Assembly (NCBI RefSeq): GCF_016599855.1
Contig: NZ_CP067041.1
Location: forward strand, 1,054,001-1,118,000
Source: Bradyrhizobium diazoefficiens
Lineage (GTDB): Bacteria; Pseudomonadota; Alphaproteobacteria; Rhizobiales; Xanthobacteraceae
DNA: 64,000 nucleotides
Direction: 5' to 3'
In this document: in pieces, positions 1 to 8,995 of the stretch
Position numbering within the stretch: the stretch's first letter is position 1
Layout of the letters: each line of letters opens with the position of its first letter
Program-made: the position numbers and the translations under genes
The notes under the pieces: generated by a model
Seen by the model: only the letters and a program-made list of their open reading frames with translations
The model's database searches: none
Told to the model about the DNA's origin: nothing

Positions 1-99
1 CATCCCGACAAGCCGCCGAAATATGCGCAGGGCGTCGGTGCGCCGGAGAACTGGTGGTACGACGCCGCCAAGGCGGCCAAGCTCGAGCAGGCGAAATAA
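1..99 (+). CDS. ABC transporter substrate-binding protein, C-terminal end (partial, YejA-like)
   Basis: The window opens inside a reading frame that runs to a TAA at 97-99 and encodes the last 32 residues of a protein, ending in NWWYDAAKAAKLEQAK. Only the tail is visible, so the family is inferred mainly from context: it ends 2 bases before the yejB-like permease gene, the usual place for the periplasmic binding protein of a YejABEF-type peptide importer. The tail, rich in Lys and Ala with paired Trp, is compatible with family 5 extracellular solute-binding proteins but is not diagnostic. Confidence 0.6.
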   Translation, partial: HPDKPPKYAQGVGAPENWWYDAAKAAKLEQAK

Positions 100-101
100 C
101 C

Positions 102-1211
102 ATGAGCGCTTATATCGCCCGCCGCATCCTCCTGATGATTCCGACGTTGCTCGGAATCCTCTTCGTCTCCTTTGTCGTTGTGCAGTTCGCGCCGGGCGGT
201 CCGGTCGAGCGCGTGATCGCGCAGCTTTCCGGTGCCGACACCGGCGGCAGCTCGCGCATCTCGGGCGGCGGCGATTTTGCGCAGCGCGCGCCCGGCCAGC
301 TGGGGGCTGGCGGCGATGCCATCAACTCGAAATATCGGGGCGCGCAGGGCCTCGATCCTGATTTCATCAAGAAGCTTGAAGTGCAATTCGGTTTCGACAA
401 GCCGGCGCCGGAACGCTTTGCGCTGATGGTGTGGAATTTCTCCCGCTTTGATTTCGGCAAGAGCTATTTCCGCGATGTCAGCGTGATCCAGCTGATCAAG
501 GAGAAGCTGCCGGTCTCGATCTCGCTCGGCATCTGGCTGACGCTGATCACCTATCTGATCTCGATCCCGCTTGGCATCCGCAAGGCGGTGAAGGACGGCA
601 CGCGCTTCGACACCTGGACCTCGGCAATCATCATCATCGGTTTCGCGATTCCAGGCTTCCTGTTCGCGATCCTGCTGATCATCCTGTTCGCCGGCGGCTC
701 ATTCTTCAACATATTCCCGCTGCGCGGCCTGACCTCGGACGGCTGGTCGCAATTCCCCTGGTACTGGAAGATCATCGATTACTTCTGGCACATCACTCTG
801 CCGCTGATCTCAATGGGGCTCAGCGCGTTCGCGACCATGACGCTGCTGACCAAGAATTCGTTCCTGGACGAGATCCGCAAGCAATATGTCATGACCGCGC
901 GCGCCAAGGGCTGTAGCGAGACCCAGGTGCTTTACGGCCACATCTTTCGCAACGCGATGCTGATCGTGATCGCTGGTTTTCCGGGCGCCTTCATCCATGC
1001 CTTCTTCTCGGGCTCGCTGCTGATCGAGACCATCTTCTCGCTGGATGGGCTTGGGCTGCTGAGTTTCGAGAGCGTGCTCAACCGCGACTATCCCGTGGTG
1101 TTCGGCACGCTCTACATCTTTTCGCTGGTCGGTCTCGTGGTCAATCTGATCTCCGATCTGACCTATATGTGGATCGATCCGCGGATCGACTTCGAGGCGA
1201 GGGAGGTCTGA
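102..1211 (+). CDS. yejB: Peptide-type ABC transporter permease, YejB-like
   Basis: A 369-residue inner-membrane permease. The N-terminus (YIARRILLMIPTLLGILFV) is the first membrane segment typical of the DppB/OppB/YejB family. The family's cytoplasmic coupling loop appears as TARAKGCSETQVLYGHIFRNA at about residues 265-285, and the end (MWIDPRIDFEAREV) is that of YejB. The insert after the first helix, rich in Gly and Ser, is longer than in DppB, as in YejB. The ATG at 102 follows the upstream stop by 2 bases. Its stop overlaps the next gene's ATG by one base (TGATG), suggesting coupled translation. The substrate is probably short peptides, judged only from family membership. Confidence 0.88.
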   Translation: MSAYIARRILLMIPTLLGILFVSFVVVQFAPGGPVERVIAQLSGADTGGSSRISGGGDFAQRAPGQLGAGGDAINSKYRGAQGLDPDFIKKLEVQFGFDKPAPERFALMVWNFSRFDFGKSYFRDVSVIQLIKEKLPVSISLGIWLTLITYLISIPLGIRKAVKDGTRFDTWTSAIIIIGFAIPGFLFAILLIILFAGGSFFNIFPLRGLTSDGWSQFPWYWKIIDYFWHITLPLISMGLSAFATMTLLTKNSFLDEIRKQYVMTARAKGCSETQVLYGHIFRNAMLIVIAGFPGAFIHAFFSGSLLIETIFSLDGLGLLSFESVLNRDYPVVFGTLYIFSLVGLVVNLISDLTYMWIDPRIDFEAREV

Positions 1212-2389
1212 TGACGTTGACCGCCCCAACCCCGATCGAGACCACGACGACGTCGCCGCTCGGCGAAGCCGTGCCGGCCACGCACAAGCCGTTCGCGCCA
1301 TCGCCGCTGAACAGGCGGCGCTGGGAAAACTTCAAAGCGAATCGGCGCGGCTACTGGTCGTTCTGGATCTTCATGGTCCTGTTCGTGGTGTCGCTGTTTG
1401 CCGAACTGATCGCCAACGACCGGCCATTCCTGATCAAATATGACGGCCATCTCTACTGGCCGGCTTTCGTGACCTATTCGGAGACGACTTTCGGCGGTGA
1501 TTTCGAGACCGCCGCCGACTACCGCGATCCCTACCTGCAGAAGCTGATCAAGGACAAGGGCGGCACCATCGTCTGGCCGCTGATCCGCTACTCCTACGAC
1601 ACCCATAATCTCGATCTGCCGACGCCGGCACCGTCGCCGCCGACCTGGATGCTGACGGAAGCCCAGTGCAAGCCGGTGGTCGAGAAGAAGGGCCTGAAGA
1701 GCTGCCGCGACCTCGAATATAACTGGCTCGGCACCGACGATCAGGGCCGCGACGTGGTCGCGCGATTGATCTACGGCTTCCGCATCTCGGTGCTGTTTGG
1801 CCTCAGCCTCACCATCGTCTCTTCGATCATCGGCGTCGCTGCCGGCGGCATCCAGGGCTATTTCGGCGGTTGGATCGATCTCACCTTCCAACGCTTCATC
1901 GAGATCTGGACCGCGATTCCCTCGCTTTATCTGCTGCTGATCCTGTCCTCGGTGCTGGTACCCGGCTTCTTCGTGCTGCTCGGGATATTGCTGCTGTTCT
2001 CATGGGTGTCGCTGGTCGGCCTCGTGCGCGCCGAATTCCTGCGCGGGCGCAATTTCGAGTACATCCAGGCGGCACGCGCGCTCGGCGTCTCGAACAAGGT
2101 GATCATGTTCCGGCATCTGTTGCCGAACGCGATGGTCGCGACCATGACGTTCCTGCCATTCATCGTCTCAAGCTCGGTCATGACGCTGACGGCGCTGGAC
2201 TTCCTCGGCTTCGGCCTGCCGCCCGGCTCACCCTCGCTCGGGGAGCTGCTGTCGCAGGGCAAATCCAACGTGCAGGCGCCGTGGCTCGGCTTCACCGGCT
2301 TCTTCTCGGTCGCGATCATGCTGTCGCTCTTGATCTTCATCGGCGAGGCCGTGCGCGACGCCTTCGATCCGCGCAAGACGTTCAAGTGA
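1211..2389 (+). CDS. yejE: Peptide-type ABC transporter permease, YejE-like
   Basis: A 392-residue second permease subunit. It has a long N-terminal cytoplasmic stretch, one membrane segment (FWIFMVLFVVSLFAELIAND), a large periplasmic insert, and the motif NWLGTDDQGRDVVARLIYG seen in DppC/OppC/YejE proteins. The coupling loop (QAARALGVSNKVIMFRHLLPNA) is at about residue 300. It ends with DAFDPRKTFK, typical of YejE. The start overlaps the yejB stop by one base, so the two permeases are probably made in equal amounts. It should pair with YejB in the membrane. Confidence 0.88.
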   Translation: MTLTAPTPIETTTTSPLGEAVPATHKPFAPSPLNRRRWENFKANRRGYWSFWIFMVLFVVSLFAELIANDRPFLIKYDGHLYWPAFVTYSETTFGGDFETAADYRDPYLQKLIKDKGGTIVWPLIRYSYDTHNLDLPTPAPSPPTWMLTEAQCKPVVEKKGLKSCRDLEYNWLGTDDQGRDVVARLIYGFRISVLFGLSLTIVSSIIGVAAGGIQGYFGGWIDLTFQRFIEIWTAIPSLYLLLILSSVLVPGFFVLLGILLLFSWVSLVGLVRAEFLRGRNFEYIQAARALGVSNKVIMFRHLLPNAMVATMTFLPFIVSSSVMTLTALDFLGFGLPPGSPSLGELLSQGKSNVQAPWLGFTGFFSVAIMLSLLIFIGEAVRDAFDPRKTFK

Positions 2390-2396
2390 GGGCGTG

Positions 2397-4034
2397 ATGG
2401 ACGCGATCAACCAGCCCCTGCTCGCGGTACGCGATCTCTCCGTGGCCTTCCACCAGGGCGGGGCCACCACGCTTGCGGTCGACAAGATCTCGTTCCAGAT
2501 CAAGCGCGGCGAATGCGTCGCGCTGGTCGGCGAGTCCGGGTCGGGCAAGTCTGTGAGCGCGCTCTCGATCCTGAAGCTCTTGCCTTATCCCAGCGCGTCG
2601 CACCCCTCCGGAAGCATCCGTTTCAAGGGGCAGGAGCTGATCGACCAATCCGAGCGAGAGATGCGGGAGATCAGAGGCAGCGACATCTCCATCATCTTCC
2701 AGGAGCCGATGACCTCGCTCAATCCGCTGCACACGATCGAGGCGCAGATCGGCGAGATCATCCAGCTGCACAATCCGACCAGCCATGCGAAGGCGCGGGA
2801 ACGGACGCTGGAATTGCTGACCCAGGTCGGCATTCCCGAGCCCGAAACGCGGCTCAAGAGCTATCCGCACCAGCTCTCCGGCGGCCAGCGCCAGCGCGTG
2901 ATGATCGCGATGGCGCTCGCCAACGAGCCTGACCTGTTGATCGCAGACGAGCCGACCACGGCGCTCGACGTCACCGTGCAGGCGCAGATCCTGGCGCTGC
3001 TCGCGGAGATCCGCGCCCGGCTCGGCATGAGCCTGCTCTTCATCACCCACGACCTCGGGATCGTGCGCCGCATCGCCGACATCGTTTGTGTGATGAAAGG
3101 CGGTGTGATCGTCGAGCAGGGGCCGGTCGAGCAGGTCTTCAAGAGCCCCAAACATCCCTACACGCGCGATCTGCTCGCAGCCGAGCCGAAGCCGGATCCG
3201 GCGCCGCCGCAGCCCAATGCGCCGGTGGTGATGTCGGCGGATGATCTGAAGGTCTGGTTTCCGATCAAGCGCGGCTTGATGCGCAAGACGGTCGGCCACA
3301 TTAAGGCGGTCGACGGCGTCAGCGTCGCCGTGCGCAAGGGCGAGACGCTCGGCGTCGTCGGCGAGTCCGGTTCGGGCAAGACCACGCTCGGGCTCGCATT
3401 GCTGCGACTGATCTCCTCGAACGGACGCATCGTCTTCCTTGGAAACGACATCCAGGGGCTGCGCTTCAAGGAGATGCGGCCGTTCCGGCGCGACATGCAG
3501 ATCGTGTTCCAGGATCCGTTCGGTTCGCTCAGCCCGCGCATGTCGATTGCGGACATCGTCGCCGAGGGGCTCTCCGTGCATCAGCCAAAGCTGTCGCGCG
3601 AGGAGCGCGAGGCGCGCGTCGTCAAGGCGCTCGAGGATGTCGGGCTGGAGCCGGATACCCGCTACCGCTATCCGCACGAATTCTCCGGCGGCCAGCGCCA
3701 GCGCATCAGCATCGCGCGCGCGGTGGTGCTTGAGCCGGATTTCGTCGTGCTGGACGAGCCGACCAGCGCGCTCGACATGCTGATCCAGGCGCAGATGGTC
3801 GATCTGTTGCGCGAGCTCCAACGCAGGCGCGATCTCACCTACATGTTCATCTCGCACGACCTACGCGTCGTCGCCTCGCTCGCCAGCCATCTCATCGTGA
3901 TGCGCGGCGGCAAGGTGGTCGAGGAAGGCCACGCCGCCGAGCTGTTCAAGAACCCGAAGACGGATTACACGCGGGCGCTGTTCGCGGCGGCGTTTCGGCT
4001 GGAGACGGCCGGCGATGGGTCGGTGGCAACGTAG
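2397..4034 (+). CDS. yejF: ABC transporter ATP-binding protein with two nucleotide-binding domains, YejF-like
   Basis: A 545-residue fusion of two ABC ATPase domains that would power the YejBE permease. Each half has a Walker A ([10 protein letters not shown] near residue 43; [10 protein letters not shown] near 322), a signature (LSGGQRQRV and FSGGQRQRI) and a Walker B with DEPT. Both halves end in the oligopeptide-transporter C-terminal motif ([26 protein letters not shown]). A GTG at 2394 lies directly before the chosen ATG at 2397 and cannot be excluded as start. It is 4-7 bases downstream of yejE, so the operon is yejA(partial)-B-E-F. Confidence 0.9.
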   Translation: MDAINQPLLAVRDLSVAFHQGGATTLAVDKISFQIKRGECVALVGESGSGKSVSALSILKLLPYPSASHPSGSIRFKGQELIDQSEREMREIRGSDISIIFQEPMTSLNPLHTIEAQIGEIIQLHNPTSHAKARERTLELLTQVGIPEPETRLKSYPHQLSGGQRQRVMIAMALANEPDLLIADEPTTALDVTVQAQILALLAEIRARLGMSLLFITHDLGIVRRIADIVCVMKGGVIVEQGPVEQVFKSPKHPYTRDLLAAEPKPDPAPPQPNAPVVMSADDLKVWFPIKRGLMRKTVGHIKAVDGVSVAVRKGETLGVVGESGSGKTTLGLALLRLISSNGRIVFLGNDIQGLRFKEMRPFRRDMQIVFQDPFGSLSPRMSIADIVAEGLSVHQPKLSREEREARVVKALEDVGLEPDTRYRYPHEFSGGQRQRISIARAVVLEPDFVVLDEPTSALDMLIQAQMVDLLRELQRRRDLTYMFISHDLRVVASLASHLIVMRGGKVVEEGHAAELFKNPKTDYTRALFAAAFRLETAGDGSVAT

Positions 4035-4116
4035 CCCGCCATTCCAGGCGCGCGGCAGCGCGAGCCGAGGGAGGGACGCTTCTGCCAGCGGGCTTACGCC
4101 TGCCAGTCGCGTTGAT

Positions 4117-4347
4117 CTACGCGGCGCGTTCCTGGTCCGATCGTTCCTCGACCGTGGTCGCTGTTTCTTCCAACTTCTTTTCGTAATTGCCCGCGAGCTT
4201 CTCAATACTGTCCGCCCACATTCTCAGCATTGAGACCTGAAAGCGGATCATCGGCTTCAAGGCATTCATGCCGATTGCTGTCGCTGCGGCGATGCGCCGT
4301 TGTGGCTCGTTCGCGAGACGGTTTGGAGTAGCGGTCTGGTCTGCCAT
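4117..4347 (-). CDS. Small phasin-like hypothetical protein
   Basis: A 76-residue soluble protein of unknown function. The middle (MIRFQVSMLRMWADSIEKLA) followed by charged helical sequence resembles small phasin-type proteins, which coat polyhydroxyalkanoate granules, but the match is weak. The ATG at 4347 was chosen because AAGGAG lies about 9 bases upstream; an in-frame ATG at 4419 has no such site and would overlap the neighbouring gene at 4383. It lies just downstream of that gene on the same strand, so the two may be co-transcribed. It is convergent with yejF. Confidence 0.55.
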   Translation of the reverse strand: MADQTATPNRLANEPQRRIAAATAIGMNALKPMIRFQVSMLRMWADSIEKLAGNYEKKLEETATTVEERSDQERAA

Positions 4348-4382
4348 GGTGCTCGCTCCTTCGCTCTGTGTTAGGCCTAAAG

Positions 4383-4664
4383 TCACCTCTCGGGTTGTGA
4401 ATTGCGTGCTTCCAAGCACTCGGCAAAAACTTGATCGGCCGCGAGCTGCGCACGTTGGTCGTCATGCAGTTCGTCGAGTTTTTTCAAGTAGACGACCGCG
4501 GCTATTTGCATGAGATCGAAATCGTCTTCGCCGGTATCGCGAAGATTGGCGATGTAGCGGTAGAGGGCGGAACGCCTGCTATCATTCTCGCTGATGCCGC
4601 TGTGGAGCAGCAAGTAGTTCCGCCAAGCAAACGCACATGCGCCTTCTCTGGCCTGAGAACTCAT
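4383..4664 (-). CDS. Hypothetical protein
   Basis: A 93-residue protein that I do not recognise as any named family. It is mostly helical and charged, with the segment DDFDLMQIAAVVYLKKLDEL in the middle. It has no signal peptide and no membrane segment. The start at 4664 is preferred because a GGGAG lies about 6 bases before it; the alternative ATG at 4670 touches that same site. It is followed on the same strand by the phasin-like gene. Confidence 0.5.
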   Translation of the reverse strand: MSSQAREGACAFAWRNYLLLHSGISENDSRRSALYRYIANLRDTGEDDFDLMQIAAVVYLKKLDELHDDQRAQLAADQVFAECLEARNSQPER

Positions 4665-5011
4665 GGGCATCTCCCAACTGCCAGAGAAAGACTGACGACG
4701 CGTTTCGTTCCGCAAATCTCGCAGTTGTAACGTTGTTCCGTAGCTGCGCCGCAAGGGGCCTATCAGCCGGGGCGGGTTGCCTTTCGAGTGACGGGTTGCC
4801 CCAATGATTGTGCGTCTGTTCCATTCGGAGGAACATACGAGACTTCAGATTCCATCTGCGCTGGAGCGCATTGCTTCACTTAGCACGAAGCAGCGACGTC
4901 CGGAGTTTGGGGTAGACCGGAAGTGGCTGGCAGAGCGCCAAACCGACGCGATTGACCCAAACGGGACATGTGCAGATTGATGGGATTGACGGAGAGTAAC
5001 GCAGGGGAGTG
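4665..5011. other. Intergenic stretch, nothing recognised
   Basis: These 347 bases separate two minus-strand genes. No open frame with a plausible ribosome site and no RNA gene was found. Part of it should carry the promoter of the 4383-4664 gene, but I could not pick a convincing -35/-10 pair. Confidence 0.4.
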
Positions 5012-7384
5012 TCAAGGGAGGTCATGTGGCGAAGGGAGTGGGCAGTCGATAGTAGCGTGCAGCGAGGCCGTTATCCTCGAGCCGAAAGCCATCTTCAGCG
5101 CAGATTCGAGGTTGCCTAACGAAAAGGGCTCAAAACGAAACGTAACGTCGTGCACTCCAGCCGGGACCTCTACGGCGCGGAATAGCAGATCGGCTCGGAC
5201 GATGGGCCGTGGTTTCCCGTCGACCTCCGCCACCCAACCGGGATAGTAGAGGTCATGCACCAGCAGAAGTCCGGCGGTCCTCGATGAGGTGACGACATCA
5301 AGCCGCCCCGGCACCGAAGATTCGATTTTCGCACTACCCACATCTGTTTCAGCGGACTGCGGGGCAATCGACCGACGCTCAAGTGGCGGCACATCGGCCA
5401 ACGGATCACCAGGCTCAGCCTCGCTTCGATCCAGTCGCTTTGCGTCGGCTCCGGACTTGCCGACCATGCTCACGCGAGGCAATGCCCGTCCAATCCGATA
5501 AATCCAGACAGGCGGGCCGGAGAGCAAGAGTTCGGCAGGAGGTGGAACCAAAAGGCCGGGCAAATCCTGCAAGGCCGAGCCCAAAACGAGGTAAGTCAGG
5601 CCGAGCGCCCTCGCAAGCAGGCAATCATAGTTGGTGAACGAAGCCGGAAATTGACGCTGTGACACATCCCAATTCTGCTCGCCGGGCGAGACAAGACGGT
5701 CGTACAAGCCGATGCGCAGCGGATTGTAGCCATTTATGGCTTCCCAGCCGCGGACCAGCGCGAGATTCTGCCATGCCCCCCCAAGACCCAAGACTTCGAC
5801 ACGCGGATAGTCCCCGCGCTGATGATCGGCTGCGATCGATTTTTCCAACGTAGCGATTGCTGCCACGTCCGCGCCCGCGGGACGTTCGAGGACCGCATAG
5901 AAGCTCCACGGCTCGGCGTTCAAACGCCATGCCGTATTCCAATGGAGCAATTCGGCCACCGCTGCGAGAGCGACGACCGCGGCGGCTGGAGCGCGATGGC
6001 GTTCTTGTCGCATCGCGAGAAGAACTAGACCGGTAGCCAACATGATGGCCACGGAAATGAGGGCCTCGCGCGCGGCGTCCAGCGCATGTCCAGTCCTGGC
6101 CGAGAACGCAACAGCCGACCCAACGACGGCAAGCCATGCCGAACTCACCAGCAATACGCTGAATGGTCGTAACGGCGGCAAGCCGTTGCGGACGTAATCA
6201 GCAAGGCAGTGACCAACAAGAAAGGCGATTGCGATGCCGAAGACAAAGCTGGCGTCGGTCGGGCGCCGAAACAGATCGATGCCGGGAACAAATCGAAACG
6301 CTAAGCCATAAAACGGCGTGTAGCGGCCGAGCATGAAAAGGCCGGAAACGGCAAGCGCACACGCCATCAATCGGCGCCCCGCCTGCCAAGCTCGGCGTCC
6401 CGCCAAGCCGAACCAGAGCAAAAGCAATGTGGGCACCGCGCCAACAAAGAGATAGTTTTCGGAATCGTCGGTCAGATCGACGTCGGCGAGTGTGGCGGCT
6501 CCGGGTCCCCAATAGGCTGCGTGCGTGTTGAAAATGTCGGGAATCGCCATAGTTGCGAAATTTGCTGGATACAGCGAACCCCTCAGCGCGTCGCTGAGCA
6601 CCTCGATTGGCCGGTTCGACAGCGCCGCGAATTGCATTGTCAGCAGCAACGGCACGATCAACAGCGCAGCCCCTGCGACGGCCATGACCGTCAGCACGCC
6701 CACGCGCTGGCGCAAATAGCGGGCAGGATTTTTCGACGCCGCGATGTCGGCCACTGCAGCGGAGACCAGCAGCGCGCAAAGCAGCAAAGCGACCTGGTTG
6801 CGACCCAGTGCCATACAAACAGCCGCTACCGCGAAGGCGAGCCCCAGCGTGTATGAGCGCCGCTCGAGCGCGAGCTGCAGAAGCAGCAGCGCCAACGGGA
6901 AGGCGCTGTAGGCAAGGACGATACCGGTATGCTGTAGGCGGGCCGAGGCTGCACCACCAAACATGAACAGCGCCGCGGCCAGCACACAGCTTGCTACCGG
7001 CCAACGCGCGCGCCGGCCGAGGAAGACCATAGCAAGGCCACCGACCAGGAGATGGGTTTGGACCACGATGTCGAACGCCCGCATCGTGGGGAAAGGATCG
7101 AGTGCTGCCCAGACTGCGAAAACAGGCGAAAAGATCAACGATTGCGGGTCTGCGACGCTCGGATGCCCGCCATAGTGAAAGGGATTCCAGAACGGCCATT
7201 CGCCCGCGTGCAGCGTTGCGGATAAGAAACGAAAAAACGCATAAAACTGATTTTTGGAATCCCAGGGTACGACGGCATCCTTGCCGATCCATTTGGCGAC
7301 CGCAATGATCCAGATTGTGCAGACAAGAGCCGCCGAAATAGCCAACGGGCGGGCAAGCGCTCGATTTTGCTGCAGTCGGGTCAC
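5012..7384 (-). CDS. YfhO-like polytopic membrane protein
   Basis: A 790-residue membrane protein with about a dozen hydrophobic segments over the first 480 residues. The first periplasmic loop has the pattern WDSKNQFYAFFRFL ... GEWPFWNPFHYGGHP, as in YfhO-type proteins, which are thought to act with lipid-linked sugars. The C-terminal part is a soluble domain ending in the family's typical block (VHDLYYPGWVAEVDGKPRPI, then PAGVHDVTFRFEPFSL). It is divergent from opgGH with a 99-base gap, so a role in decorating cell-surface or periplasmic glucan is possible, but that is inference. The exact substrate is unknown. Confidence 0.75.
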   Translation of the reverse strand: MTRLQQNRALARPLAISAALVCTIWIIAVAKWIGKDAVVPWDSKNQFYAFFRFLSATLHAGEWPFWNPFHYGGHPSVADPQSLIFSPVFAVWAALDPFPTMRAFDIVVQTHLLVGGLAMVFLGRRARWPVASCVLAAALFMFGGAASARLQHTGIVLAYSAFPLALLLLQLALERRSYTLGLAFAVAAVCMALGRNQVALLLCALLVSAAVADIAASKNPARYLRQRVGVLTVMAVAGAALLIVPLLLTMQFAALSNRPIEVLSDALRGSLYPANFATMAIPDIFNTHAAYWGPGAATLADVDLTDDSENYLFVGAVPTLLLLWFGLAGRRAWQAGRRLMACALAVSGLFMLGRYTPFYGLAFRFVPGIDLFRRPTDASFVFGIAIAFLVGHCLADYVRNGLPPLRPFSVLLVSSAWLAVVGSAVAFSARTGHALDAAREALISVAIMLATGLVLLAMRQERHRAPAAAVVALAAVAELLHWNTAWRLNAEPWSFYAVLERPAGADVAAIATLEKSIAADHQRGDYPRVEVLGLGGAWQNLALVRGWEAINGYNPLRIGLYDRLVSPGEQNWDVSQRQFPASFTNYDCLLARALGLTYLVLGSALQDLPGLLVPPPAELLLSGPPVWIYRIGRALPRVSMVGKSGADAKRLDRSEAEPGDPLADVPPLERRSIAPQSAETDVGSAKIESSVPGRLDVVTSSRTAGLLLVHDLYYPGWVAEVDGKPRPIVRADLLFRAVEVPAGVHDVTFRFEPFSLGNLESALKMAFGSRITASLHATIDCPLPSPHDLP

Positions 7385-7483
7385 AATTGAGCCTGGGTTC
7401 GGGTGTGGGCGTGTTGCACCAAAGGAACTCCTTCAAACCCTGACCGTTTCCTTTCTCGGTTCGTGGATCGGGAGAGGAATACC

Positions 7484-8995
7484 TTGAATCGCCGGCAACT
7501 TCTTCGCGCCTCGGCGCTGATCTCGGCTGCCACTGTGCTGCGGCCGACGGAGGCCGCCGATGCGACGTCGGACGCAGCGTTCGGCTCGTCATCCGTGCGA
7601 GAGCTGGCGCGCACTCTCGCCTCAAAGTCGTTTGAGCCGCCAGACGAGAAGTTGCCCGACGTACTGAAGGATCTCAACTACGACCAGTACCGGTCGATTC
7701 GTTTCCTGCCGGAGCACGCGTTGTGGCGCAGCGAGAAATTGCCATTCCAGGCTCAATTCTTTCACCGGGGATTTTTCTACAAGAACAGGGTCGACCTGTT
7801 CGAGGTGAGCGACGGTCGCGCCGTCCCGATACGATACCGGCGCGATGACTTCTCGTTCGGCGCAGGTCTCGGCCAATGGCCCGACGTCGATCTCGGCTTC
7901 GCCGGCTTCCGCATTCATGCGCCGATCAACCGGCCCGATTATTACGACGAGGTTTGCGTTTTCCTGGGCGCGAGCTACTTCCGCGCTGTCGCCAAGGGAG
8001 AGAATTACGGTCTGTCCGCCCGAGGGCTTTCGATCGACACCGGCGAGGCAAAGGGCGAGGAATTTCCCGTGTTCAAGGCGTTCTGGCTGGAGAAGCCGGC
8101 GCCGAACGCAACCTCCCTCGTCGTTCACGCCTTGCTGGACAGCAAGAGCGCCGTCGCAAGCTATCGCTTCACCATCCGCCCGGGCGACAGCACCGTCTTC
8201 GACGTCGAGATGTCGCTTTACCCAAGGGTCGATCTTGAACGCGCTGGTCTTGCTCCGATGACGAGTATGTTCTTTTTCGGTCCCAACGACCGCAAGGACT
8301 TCGATGATTTCCGGCCCGCGGTGCATGATTCCGATGGTCTTGCGATCTCGAACGGTAAGGGCGAGCAGCTCTGGCGTCCGCTCAACAATCCGCGCGATCT
8401 GCAGGTCAGCACATTCGCCGATCTCAATCCGCGTGGCTTCGGACTGATGCAGCGGCAGAAGCGCTACTTCGCCTATCAGGATTTGGAATCAAGGTTTGAA
8501 CGGCGACCCAGCTTGTGGGTCGAGCCGATCGGCGATTGGAGCGAGGGGGCGGTGGTCTTGTTCGAGATCCCGACCAAGGAGGAAATCCACGACAACATCG
8601 CGGCATTCTGGCGTCCCAAGCAACCGCTCACGGCCAAGAAAGAGCACAATTTCACATACCGCCTGCACTGGGGGCCGGACATGCCGAAAACGGAGTCGCT
8701 GGCGCGGTTCACGCGGACTGGAATTGGCAGCCGAGGCGATGACAGCAAGCTGTTCGTGCTGGAGCTGATGGGCGAAAAGCTCAAGGGGGTCGATCCAAAA
8801 AGCATCAAGGGAATGGTAACCGCGGAAAAATCCGAGATCACCAACATTGTCACCGAGCCGAACCCGGAGACGGGAGGCTGGCGCTTGAGCTTTCAATGCT
8901 CGGTCAAGAGCCAAACGCCAATCGAATTGCGAGCTGCCCTGGTCCAGAATGATGCGCCGATCTCCGAGGTCTGGATCTATCGATGGACACGTTGA
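7484..8995 (+). CDS. opgG: Periplasmic glucan biosynthesis protein OpgG/OpgD
   Basis: A 503-residue protein of the MdoG family, which acts in the periplasm on the backbone of osmoregulated periplasmic glucans. The N-terminus has a twin-arginine motif (NRRQLLRASALISAATV), pointing to Tat export as for OpgD. Family blocks such as FQAQFFHRGFFYKNRV and YFRAVAKGENYGLSARGLSI are clear. The TTG at 7484 is chosen because GGAGAGG lies just upstream and because it places the twin-arginine signal at the N-terminus; the in-frame ATG at 7403 would add 27 residues. Its last 13 bases overlap opgH. Confidence 0.9.
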   Translation: MNRRQLLRASALISAATVLRPTEAADATSDAAFGSSSVRELARTLASKSFEPPDEKLPDVLKDLNYDQYRSIRFLPEHALWRSEKLPFQAQFFHRGFFYKNRVDLFEVSDGRAVPIRYRRDDFSFGAGLGQWPDVDLGFAGFRIHAPINRPDYYDEVCVFLGASYFRAVAKGENYGLSARGLSIDTGEAKGEEFPVFKAFWLEKPAPNATSLVVHALLDSKSAVASYRFTIRPGDSTVFDVEMSLYPRVDLERAGLAPMTSMFFFGPNDRKDFDDFRPAVHDSDGLAISNGKGEQLWRPLNNPRDLQVSTFADLNPRGFGLMQRQKRYFAYQDLESRFERRPSLWVEPIGDWSEGAVVLFEIPTKEEIHDNIAAFWRPKQPLTAKKEHNFTYRLHWGPDMPKTESLARFTRTGIGSRGDDSKLFVLELMGEKLKGVDPKSIKGMVTAEKSEITNIVTEPNPETGGWRLSFQCSVKSQTPIELRAALVQNDAPISEVWIYRWTR